From Bacteroidales bacterium UBA1179 (GTDB taxonomy: Bacteria; Bacteroidota; Bacteroidia; Bacteroidales; Bacteroidaceae), in contig DBYT01000099.1 in assembly GCA_002309915.1 (NCBI GenBank), forward strand, positions 1 to 5,095: a DNA stretch of 5,095 nucleotides, in the 5' to 3' direction. The notes beneath the pieces are model-generated. The model made no database searches. It saw nothing but the letters and a program-made list of their open reading frames with translations, and was not told the DNA's origin. Position numbers and translations under genes: made by a program. How positions within the stretch are numbered: the stretch's first letter is position 1; every line of letters begins with the position of its first letter. This document shows positions 1-5,095 of the stretch, piece after piece.

Positions 1-396
1 TCAGCAACCCAGAATAATACGGGCTATGGTGCGGTCAACCGAAGCCTTGTACTTGCGTGACCATGTGCAACCGATAGTCATCAGATACTCCAGTTCAGAA
101 ACCGGAAGTATGTTCTGTCCGTCAGCCGAATCAGAGAACTCAGCCTTGAGATGAGTCAGACTGCATGCTGTGTTGATGAAAGTCTTCATATCATCCGAGC
201 ATCCGGTAAACACGATTGTCTGACCGCGACGGAAATCCTTTACCATAAGACCGTACGCGAGCTTGCGTACCTGCTCCTCAAATACACGGGGAGAAACCTT
301 CATCCAGGTTCCGTCAACGGGAGCAATAGGCTTGCGGTCTCCTATAAGAGACTTGATAGCTGACTGATTGCAGTCGAAAGAACAGATTGTAGTCAT
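1..396 (-). CDS. Short protein resembling the N-terminal part of AMP-forming acyl-CoA synthetases (possible relic)
   Basis: This encodes 131 residues, with a TGA stop at the window edge. The start is ATG at 396-394; a longer in-frame reading to 561 would run through the promoter and is rejected. Residues 22-64 (KPIAPVDGTWMKVS, then FEEQVRKLAYGLMVKDFRRG, then QTIVF) follow the pattern of the N-terminal segment of long-chain acyl-CoA ligases, where a substrate-independent 'W..vs...F...V..lA.GL...g...G..v.i' stretch precedes the catalytic core. Residues 98-126 could match the region just before the ATP-binding loop, but this is weaker. The P-loop (YTSGTTG type), the adenylation core and the C-terminal lid are absent, so ligase activity is not expected. 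It has six cysteines (5, 9, 66, 78, 110, 131). It is either an internally deleted, truncated relic or a small stand-alone protein; its own promoter and open frame favour expression. It is divergent from the LytTR gene. Function unknown. Confidence 0.6.
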   Translation of the reverse strand: MTTICSFDCNQSAIKSLIGDRKPIAPVDGTWMKVSPRVFEEQVRKLAYGLMVKDFRRGQTIVFTGCSDDMKTFINTACSLTHLKAEFSDSADGQNILPVSELEYLMTIGCTWSRKYKASVDRTIARIILGC

Positions 397-429
397 ATCT
401 TGTAATGGTTTTTGCTTTTGTTTTCGCCA

Positions 430-437
430 CAAAGATA
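430..437 (-). promoter_or_regulatory. Bacteroidetes -7 promoter element for the acyl-CoA-synthetase-like gene
   Basis: Read on the minus strand this is TATCTTTG, a perfect match to TAnnTTTG. Transcription would start near 421-425, leaving a leader of about 25-30 nt before the ATG at 396. No clear TTTG -33 element is present; that position is occupied by a TTTTACCC sequence (the complement of one of the GGGTAAAA motifs), which hints at activator dependence. Confidence 0.65.
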
Positions 438-452
438 TAACGCATATGTGAT

Positions 453-587
453 GGGTAAAAATAAAAGGGATATACACCCAGTTGGAGTGACTAAAACCGA
501 TATTCAGGGGTGAAATCTGAAATATGAGGGTAAAAATCAAGTGAAAAAATTTTCGCCCCATAGATACAGGGGTTAAATTTTACCCCT
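453..587. promoter_or_regulatory. Cluster of GGGGT-AAAT motifs, candidate LytTR operator array
   Basis: The divergent intergenic region contains repeated copies of a G-run followed by T and an A-rich stretch. On the plus strand: GGGTAAAA at 453, GGGGTGAAAT at 507, GGGTAAAAAT at 528 and GGGGTTAAAT at 569. On the minus strand: GGGGTAAAAT reading down from 586, GGGGCGAAAA from 559 and a weaker GGGTGTAT from 479. The T after the G-run lies at 511, 531 and 573 in three plus-strand copies, spacings of 20 and 42 bp, close to one and two intervals of the roughly 21-bp period known for LytTR direct repeats. One copy sits at the -33 position of the minus promoter and another pair directly abuts the -7 box of the plus promoter. 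Binding by the adjacent LytTR protein is inferred. Confidence 0.5.
568..587. repeat. Near-perfect 20-bp palindrome upstream of the LytTR promoter
   Basis: The sequence AGGGGTTAAATTTTACCCCT matches its own reverse complement at 18 of 20 positions; only the seventh and fourteenth bases break symmetry. It ends on the first base of the -7 box at 587-594, so it fills the space where a -33 element would lie. The position fits an operator for autoregulation. It is unlikely to be a terminator, because no T-run follows and no gene ends upstream of it. Confidence 0.6.
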
Positions 588-594
588 ATATTTG
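587..594 (+). promoter_or_regulatory. Bacteroidetes -7 promoter element for the LytTR gene
   Basis: TATATTTG is a perfect TAnnTTTG match. Transcription would begin near 600-602, giving a leader of about 22 nt to the ATG at 623. No TTTG -33 element is visible; the palindrome at 568-587 occupies that region. Confidence 0.7.
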
Positions 595-622
595 CATCGG
601 ATTGCAAAAAGAAACGGAAATT

Positions 623-1477
623 ATGCATAAAATCCCCGATTCCTACTTCAAAGGCAACATGCTTGCCTGTTATATTCTACTTATCCCTCTGTACGCCTTC
701 TTCTTTCTTATAGGAGCACGTCCGTTCCATCTGGACACTTTTATGAACGTAACGCAGGACCAACTGGCTTTCAGATCGGCCATAATGGCCTCTATTGAGG
801 TTGTGGTTGTGCTGATAAGCCGTCTGTCTATGCTGCTCACCCGCAGCAAACATCAGATGAACTACACGGGATTCGTAATCTGGGAACTCCTGGAGGGACT
901 TGCCATAACCATGTTCTGCGCACTGTTTGTATGGCTCATGGACCAGCGCACAATGCCCTACATTGAGTTGCTGCCCAAGATGTTCATCATAACATTCTCC
1001 CTGCTGGTATTCCCCTATGTGATACTGGCGCTCATTGCCGAGATAAAGGACCGCGACATCCGTCTGGCCAAGAACTCGGTAACCATCGAGAAATACGCAA
1101 CCGGCCAGATAGGCCGCGAGGACAGCACCCTGCCCTTCCTGGATGACAAGAAATCACTCAAACTGGCAGTAACGGCAAATGCCATACTCTACGTCGAGGC
1201 AGCCGACAACTATGTAAATATCTGCTATCTGAATAATGACAAACTGGTACGTTTCCCGCTGCGCAACTCCATGCGAGCAATTGAGCAGATATGCGAGTCA
1301 AACAACATAGTACGCTGTCACAGGTCATACTATGTGAACCTGCGCAAGATAAGAGCCATCCAGAAAGGGGCTGACGGACTGTTTGCCGAACTCACCTACG
1401 CTCCCGCGCAGCACATACCCATCTCCACCACCTACTCCGAGACGGTAACCGGCAAGTTCTCTACCTTAGCGCAATAA
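623..1477 (+). CDS. Membrane-anchored LytTR-family transcriptional regulator
   Basis: This encodes 284 residues. The ATG at 623 is chosen over the in-frame TTG at 602, because the predicted transcription start is near 600 and the TTG would leave no leader. The N-terminal half has four predicted membrane helices (about residues 13-33, 52-73, 84-106 and 116-140). A charged cytoplasmic linker (141-167) follows, then a C-terminal LytTR DNA-binding domain (about 172-280) with the hallmarks ILYVEAADNYVNI at 188-200 and VRCHRSYYVN at 230-239. There is no response-regulator receiver domain, so it is probably a one-component sensor-regulator whose membrane part detects a signal or binds a partner and controls DNA binding. 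LytTR domains bind paired short repeats; suitable repeats lie just upstream. The gene is divergent from the acyl-CoA-synthetase-like gene and convergent with the AraC gene. Family assignment is secure; the signal and targets are unknown. Confidence 0.93.
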   Translation: MHKIPDSYFKGNMLACYILLIPLYAFFFLIGARPFHLDTFMNVTQDQLAFRSAIMASIEVVVVLISRLSMLLTRSKHQMNYTGFVIWELLEGLAITMFCALFVWLMDQRTMPYIELLPKMFIITFSLLVFPYVILALIAEIKDRDIRLAKNSVTIEKYATGQIGREDSTLPFLDDKKSLKLAVTANAILYVEAADNYVNICYLNNDKLVRFPLRNSMRAIEQICESNNIVRCHRSYYVNLRKIRAIQKGADGLFAELTYAPAQHIPISTTYSETVTGKFSTLAQ

Positions 1478-1482
1478 AATGA

Positions 1483-1509
1483 TACCATTGGGGTCAGGCC
1501 CCAATGGTA
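1483..1509. terminator. Bidirectional hairpin terminator between convergent genes
   Basis: Perfect 11-bp arms TACCATTGGGG and CCCCAATGGTA enclose a 5-nt loop (TCAGG). The hairpin lies 5 bp after the LytTR stop codon and directly abuts the AraC stop codon at 1510-1512. On the minus strand the stem is followed by a T-rich stretch (TCATTTTATT), so it should end AraC transcription well; on the plus strand the following CTATTCTT is a weaker tract. Confidence 0.85.
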
Positions 1510-2421
1510 CTATTCTTCCCTGTACTGCGTCGGGGTCTGACCGGTGTGGTTCTTGAAGAACCTGAAAAAGAATGACTGGCTCGGGAAATTGAGTCGGGCC
1601 GATATCTCCTTTATCGTCATATCTGTGTGACGCAGCATGTTCTTGGCGTCAAGGATAAGCAGCTCGCTGAGCCAGTCGGGAACAGAGCGTCCGCTGGTCT
1701 CCTTCACAATCTTGGAAAGGTATTTTGGAGTTACGCACATCTTGTCGGCATAATAGCCTACCTGATGCTCCTTGGCGTGGTCATTTACGGCCAGCTTTAT
1801 GAACTGTTCCAGCATCTGGCGCTGGCGTGAGGTGCGCGCCGGCGCCTCCATATCCTGACGGCGCTTGGAATCGGCCAGGAATCCCGCAAACTGATAGAAT
1901 ACCGACGATACCAGTCCGCCTATGCTCTCCTTAACGAACTGTGGATTGGCCTTGGTTATGTCCAATGCCAGATTGACATACTTGTGGAGCATCTCGGTTT
2001 CATCGGCCGATAAGTGGATGCACGGATCCTTCAGGACCTCGACCGCCTCGATGAGGAACTTGCTGGGATTGATGCCTATACTTGTAATAAAAGAGGTGGA
2101 AGCGCAGATAAGGGTCACACGCAGGTTCTGGTCCAGTTCATCGGGCTGCGTGATCTTTACTATATTGCCGGGTGTGAACAGCAGCAGCGTGCCGGTGGTA
2201 AGATGGTAATCGGTCAGGTTGACGGAGCAGTCAACCGACCCTTCGACGCAGTATGCAGCCAGATAACAGTCCACCCTGAAGGGATAACGCAGATAGGCAT
2301 ACTGGGGTTTCTCCACCAGACGCGAAATAAAGAAGTCGTCACCTATGCCAAGCGATATTCCGGAAGGCACCATCTGCTTGATTTTGGAGGGCGTGATGAG
2401 TGTTTCTGAGTATTGTTCCAT
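1510..2421 (-). CDS. AraC-family transcriptional regulator
   Basis: This encodes 303 residues with an ATG at 2421-2419 and a TAG stop. The N-terminal part (about 20-185) contains a cupin-like effector or dimerisation region; residues 50-95 have the pattern of short beta strands with a TTGTLLLFTPG turn (75-85). The C-terminal 100 residues are a typical AraC double helix-turn-helix: the first at about 220-244 (VGYYADKMCVTPKYLSKIVK) and the second at about 268-301 (MTIKEISARLNF, then SFFFRFFKNHTGQTPTQYR). The ending 'F.k.tG.tP..YR' is the family signature. It acts in the cytoplasm as a DNA-binding activator or repressor. It is transcribed divergently from the TolC-HlyD operon and shares a 172-bp intergenic region with it, so regulation of that operon is the likely job; this is inferred from position. 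The effector is unknown. Confidence 0.93.
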   Translation of the reverse strand: MEQYSETLITPSKIKQMVPSGISLGIGDDFFISRLVEKPQYAYLRYPFRVDCYLAAYCVEGSVDCSVNLTDYHLTTGTLLLFTPGNIVKITQPDELDQNLRVTLICASTSFITSIGINPSKFLIEAVEVLKDPCIHLSADETEMLHKYVNLALDITKANPQFVKESIGGLVSSVFYQFAGFLADSKRRQDMEAPARTSRQRQMLEQFIKLAVNDHAKEHQVGYYADKMCVTPKYLSKIVKETSGRSVPDWLSELLILDAKNMLRHTDMTIKEISARLNFPSQSFFFRFFKNHTGQTPTQYREE

Positions 2422-2443
2422 CTCTAATGTCTTGATTTTGTGC

Positions 2444-2451
2444 CAAAAGTA
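2444..2451 (-). promoter_or_regulatory. Bacteroidetes -7 promoter element for the AraC gene
   Basis: On the minus strand this reads TACTTTTG, a perfect TAnnTTTG match. Transcription would start near 2436-2438, leaving a short leader of about 16 nt before the ATG at 2421. No convincing -33 element was seen. Confidence 0.6.
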
Positions 2452-2470
2452 ATATGTTTTTATGGAATAT

Positions 2471-2490
2471 AATACCTATTTGTTGGTATT
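2471..2490. repeat. Inverted repeat in the AraC/TolC intergenic region
   Basis: Arms AATACC (2471-2476) and GGTATT (2485-2490) are separated by 8 bp. It lies just upstream of the AraC -7 box and about 60 bp upstream of the TolC -7 box, a plausible operator position. The arms are short, so chance is not excluded. Confidence 0.35.
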
Positions 2491-2538
2491 TTCGACCAAA
2501 AGATACAAAGAGTGATTAAAAAGATTCCTTTTTGACCA
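2489..2538. promoter_or_regulatory. Pair of TTTTYGACCA direct repeats, candidate AraC operator
   Basis: TTTTCGACCA at 2489-2498 and TTTTTGACCA at 2529-2538 match at 9 of 10 positions and are exactly 40 bp apart, about four helical turns. The second copy ends 11 bp before the TolC -7 box, over the -33 region, which is where AraC-type activators often bind next to RNA polymerase. It also contains the TTTG that could itself serve as the -33 element. The operator role is inferred. Confidence 0.35.
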
Positions 2539-2549
2539 CGTAACGGCAC

Positions 2550-2557
2550 TATTTTTG
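2550..2557 (+). promoter_or_regulatory. Bacteroidetes -7 promoter element for the TolC-HlyD operon
   Basis: TATTTTTG is a perfect TAnnTTTG match. A TTTG at 2531-2534 lies upstream with a gap of 15 bp, somewhat shorter than the usual -33 to -7 spacing, consistent with a weak or activator-assisted promoter. Transcription would start near 2564, giving a leader of about 30 nt. Short inverted arms GCACT (2546-2550) and AGTGC (2559-2563) flank the box. Confidence 0.7.
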
Positions 2558-2593
2558 CAGTGCAATTCAAAGGACAACAAAAACACAAAAGAT

Positions 2594-4093
2594 ATGAAAC
2601 ACATCAGTAGAATTCTTGGTATGGCCTGCATCGCAGCAACCGTTACGGTTACCCCTTGTTCCGCGCAGACCGTACTGACACTTGAGGAGTGCAGGAGCAT
2701 GGCGCTTGAAAACAACAGCCAGTCCAAGATAGCCAGGGAGAAGGTTGCCGCAGCCGAATATGACAGCAAGACCGCCCGAGCCAACTATCTGCCCAAGGTA
2801 TCGGCCACTGCCCTCTACCTGCACAACAGCGAGAACATCAACCTTATCAACGAGGATCAGCAGAACTCCCTGTCACACATGGGTTCATCGGTTGCCGGCA
2901 TATCAGGCAATCTTATGACCGATCCCAATTTCCTGAACCTCTACATGTCAGACCAGACCGTGAAAAACACCGTCAACTACATAGTTCAGAAGATGACGGC
3001 ATCGGACGTTGAGGGTACCCTGAACCAGTTGGGTCAGGAGCTGTCAAATGATCTGACGCTTGACATCCAGAACGTCTATGTAGGCGCCATCACAGTCGAG
3101 GAGCCCATCTATGCGGGCGGCAAGATACGCGCATATAATAAGGTGGCCGCATACGCCAAGGAGTTGGCCCAGACCCAACTGAGCGGTGAGGACCAGAAGG
3201 TGATGGTAACCGTCGACGAGGCCTACTGGCAGATTGTCTCAATCGCCAACAAACTTCACCTGACCGATCAGTACGTTGACCTGCTCCGCCAGATGGACCG
3301 TAACGTTGAGATAATGAAGCAGGAGGGCGTTGCAACAGCATCGGACCAACTCTCCGTAAGGGTGAAACTCAATGAGGCCGAGATGAGTCAGATAAAGGCC
3401 CAGAACGGTCTGGCACTCTCCAAGATGCTGCTCTGCCAGCTATGCGGAATGCCGCTTGACTCTGAGATAACCCTCAAGGATGAACTGAACGAAACGCTTG
3501 ATATTCCGGCCGATACGGTCATCTACACCCAGGAAGACCTCTATGAGAACCGTCCCGAACTAAAGAGCCTGCAGTTGGCAGTCAACATGTATGACATGAA
3601 ATCCAGGATTGTCCGTGCCGATTACCTGCCCACTGTTGCACTAATGGGTAACTACCTGGTTACCAACCCATCGGCCAATAACGGATTCGCAAATGACTTT
3701 CACGGAATGTGGAACGTAGGCGTGGTTGCCAGGATTCCGGTTTACCACTTCGGCGAGGGTCTGAACAAGTACCGCCGTGCAAAATCAGACATGATACTGA
3801 CACAGTATCAGTTGGAGGATGCCCGCGGAAAGGTTTCGCTGCAGGTCAACCAGTATGAGAAGAAGATTGCCGAGGCCGATTCACGTCTTGAGATGGCACT
3901 CAAGAACATGGAGAACGCCGAGGAGAACCTGCGCGTTGCAAACATAGGATTCAACGAAGGTGTTGTAGAGTCATCACTTGTGCTTGCCGCACAGACCGCA
4001 TGGCTCAAGGCCCACTCCGAGGAGATAGATGCACGCATAGACCGCATAATGGCTACCGTCTATCTGCGTCAGGCAACCGGACAACTCAAATAA
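2594..4093 (+). CDS. TolC-family outer-membrane efflux channel protein
   Basis: This encodes 499 residues starting at ATG 2594; the in-frame TTG at 2555 lies inside the promoter and is rejected. A signal peptide spans about residues 1-24 (hydrophobic ACIAATVTVT, then PCSA before Q25). The mature protein shows the internally duplicated TolC fold. ARANYLPKVSATALYL (61-76) parallels VRADYLPTVALMGNYL (340-355), and VEEPIYAGGKIRAYNK (168-183) parallels ARIPVYHFGEGLNKYR (379-394). Long helical, coiled-coil-forming stretches follow each half (about 185-285 and 395-495). Residues 78-160 form an extra segment between the first helix and the first beta hairpin, seen in many Bacteroidales TolC proteins. 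TolC proteins form a trimeric channel across the outer membrane and periplasm for efflux or secretion. It is the first gene of an operon with the HlyD-type gene 31 bp downstream; the divergent AraC protein is its likely regulator. The substrate cannot be told. Confidence 0.95.
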   Translation: MKHISRILGMACIAATVTVTPCSAQTVLTLEECRSMALENNSQSKIAREKVAAAEYDSKTARANYLPKVSATALYLHNSENINLINEDQQNSLSHMGSSVAGISGNLMTDPNFLNLYMSDQTVKNTVNYIVQKMTASDVEGTLNQLGQELSNDLTLDIQNVYVGAITVEEPIYAGGKIRAYNKVAAYAKELAQTQLSGEDQKVMVTVDEAYWQIVSIANKLHLTDQYVDLLRQMDRNVEIMKQEGVATASDQLSVRVKLNEAEMSQIKAQNGLALSKMLLCQLCGMPLDSEITLKDELNETLDIPADTVIYTQEDLYENRPELKSLQLAVNMYDMKSRIVRADYLPTVALMGNYLVTNPSANNGFANDFHGMWNVGVVARIPVYHFGEGLNKYRRAKSDMILTQYQLEDARGKVSLQVNQYEKKIAEADSRLEMALKNMENAEENLRVANIGFNEGVVESSLVLAAQTAWLKAHSEEIDARIDRIMATVYLRQATGQLK

Positions 4094-4124
4094 CTGATTC
4101 TGAAAACGATAAAAACATAAAGAT

Positions 4125-5095
4125 ATGGACAACAAGACTCAAAAAATGAACATTGTGCTGTCACTGACAGCATTCGCAGTTGTTGTGGCAATTGTTTGCA
4201 CGGTTGGCATCTACACCTTCAACCACCGTGTTCCCGAGATTGTTCAGGGACAGGCCGAGGTGAGCGAATACCGTGTATCAAGCAAGGTTCCCGGACGTAT
4301 CCTTGAGATCAGGGTACATGAGGGCCAGCAGGTCAAGGCCGGCGATACCCTGGCGATACTTGACACCCCTGATATCAACGCCAAGCAGGCTCAGGCCGAG
4401 GCAGTACTGAGTGCCGCCACCGCCCAGAACGCCAAAGCTCAGAAGGGTGCCCGCGAGGAGCAGATCCAGGGCGCATATGAACTCTGGCAGAAGGCCAAGG
4501 CAGGACTGGAAATCTACGAGAAGTCTTACCGCCGTGTTGAGAATCTGTTCGGCCAGGGTGTGGTCAGCGAGCAGAAACGTGATGAAGCCAAGGCCCAGTA
4601 CGATGCCGCCGTAGCAACCGAGAGGGCAGCCAAGTCACAATATGACATGGCCGTAAACGGAGCCGAGGAGGAGGTCAAGGAGATGGCCGCCGCCCAGATG
4701 CGCCAGGCCCAGGGTGTTGTGGCCGAGGTCAACTCCTACATAGAGGAGACCGTCCTGACCGCATCACTTGACGGTGAGGTGAGCGAGATATTCCCCATGG
4801 TAGGTGAACTGGTCGGTACCGGAGCCCCCATCATGAACATAGCAGTCATGAATGATATGTGGGTTTCATTCAACGTACGTGAGGACCTGCTTCAGGACCT
4901 GACAATGAATGCTGTCCGTGACGCATATGTCCCGGCACTGGACAAAACTGTCCCGGTCAAGGTCACATATATCCGTGACCTGGGTTCATACGCCGCATGG
5001 AAGGCCACAAAGATGAACGGCCAGTATGACCTCAAGACATTCGAGGTTCGTGCCGTACCGCAGGAGACAGTTGAGAACCTGCGTCCGGGAATGAC
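4125..5095 (+). CDS. HlyD/EmrA-type membrane fusion protein, 3' end beyond window
   Basis: This is an open frame from ATG 4125 to the window edge, 323 codons plus two bases, with no stop. A single membrane anchor spans about residues 9-31. The first half of a biotinyl-lipoyl-like domain follows (47-82, VSSKVPGRILEIRVHEGQQV then KAGDTLAILD). A long alpha-helical hairpin (about 84-204) includes KGAREEQIQGAYELWQKA and a turn near LFGQGVVSEQKRDEA. The second lipoyl half is at 208-241 (LTASLDGEVSEIFPMVGELV) and a beta-barrel domain starts at about 245. These proteins bridge an inner-membrane transporter to a TolC channel through the periplasm. The GAR-EEI start of the hairpin and its spacing resemble the YhiI/YbhG group that works with ABC-2 permeases, so those genes are predicted next. 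It is cotranscribed with the TolC gene; the leader TAAAGATATG matches the TolC leader AAAAGATATG. Perhaps 10-40 residues are missing, judged from family length. Confidence 0.93.
   Translation, partial: MDNKTQKMNIVLSLTAFAVVVAIVCTVGIYTFNHRVPEIVQGQAEVSEYRVSSKVPGRILEIRVHEGQQVKAGDTLAILDTPDINAKQAQAEAVLSAATAQNAKAQKGAREEQIQGAYELWQKAKAGLEIYEKSYRRVENLFGQGVVSEQKRDEAKAQYDAAVATERAAKSQYDMAVNGAEEEVKEMAAAQMRQAQGVVAEVNSYIEETVLTASLDGEVSEIFPMVGELVGTGAPIMNIAVMNDMWVSFNVREDLLQDLTMNAVRDAYVPALDKTVPVKVTYIRDLGSYAAWKATKMNGQYDLKTFEVRAVPQETVENLRPGM

Noticed and set aside
151..363. Plus-strand open frame of 70 codons
   Set aside because: It is antisense to the acyl-CoA-synthetase-like gene, with no promoter and no recognisable domain.
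397..561. In-frame N-terminal extension of the acyl-CoA-synthetase-like protein up to an ATG at 561
   Set aside because: The extension runs through the -7 box at 430-437 and the motif cluster, and its hydrophobic sequence comes from AT-rich intergenic DNA; the ATG at 396 has the proper leader.
602..622. TTG start for the LytTR gene
   Set aside because: It coincides with the predicted transcription start, and an ATG with an A-rich leader follows at 623.
1483..1509. Strong hairpin considered as an attachment site or small RNA
   Set aside because: Its place directly between two convergent stop codons is fully explained by a shared terminator.
2014..2409. Plus-strand open frame of 131 codons inside the AraC gene
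   Set aside because: It lies wholly antisense to a well-supported AraC gene and has no family features.
2555..2593. TTG start for the TolC protein
   Set aside because: The TTG is part of the -7 promoter box, and starting at 2594 gives a clean signal peptide.
3090..3341. Minus-strand open frame inside the TolC gene
   Set aside because: The Arg/Pro/Ser-rich composition is typical of a shadow frame of the coding strand.
4411..4732. Two short frames, one on each strand, within the HlyD gene
   Set aside because: Both overlap the well-supported membrane fusion protein and have low-complexity shadow-like composition.

Overview
The window looks like a chromosomal segment of a Bacteroidota member, most likely order Bacteroidales. 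The best evidence is the promoters: each of the four transcription starts proposed here has a perfect TAnnTTTG box, the -7 element of the Bacteroidetes primary sigma factor. Leaders are short and A-rich, without strong Shine-Dalgarno sequences. The protein families (a TolC protein with a lineage-typical insertion, an AraC regulator, a membrane-bound LytTR regulator) fit. The genus cannot be named from this sequence; the roughly balanced base composition suggests a Bacteroidales lineage richer in GC than B. fragilis.

Layout. (1) 1-396, minus: a 131-residue protein resembling only the N-terminal part of AMP-forming acyl-CoA synthetases. (2) 397-622: a divergent intergenic region with two back-to-back promoters and a cluster of GGGGT-AAAT motifs, including a near-perfect 20-bp palindrome. 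(3) 623-1477, plus: a LytTR-family regulator with four predicted membrane helices. (4) 1483-1509: a strong hairpin between convergent genes. (5) 1510-2421, minus: an AraC-family regulator. (6) 2422-2593: a second divergent promoter region with candidate operators. (7) 2594-4093, plus: a TolC-family outer-membrane channel. (8) 4125 to the window end, plus: an HlyD-type membrane fusion protein, cut by the window edge.

How the genes may work together. The TolC and HlyD genes are 31 bp apart and form the start of a tripartite efflux or secretion operon. The inner-membrane transporter should lie just beyond the window; the fusion protein resembles the YhiI/YbhG type, which suggests ABC-2 permeases. 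The divergent AraC gene is the obvious candidate regulator of that operon. The left half is a separate unit: the membrane-anchored LytTR protein probably controls its own promoter through the motif cluster and may also control the divergent acyl-CoA-synthetase-like small gene. That pairing is the least ordinary part of the window. No RNA genes, mobile elements or CRISPR arrays were seen.
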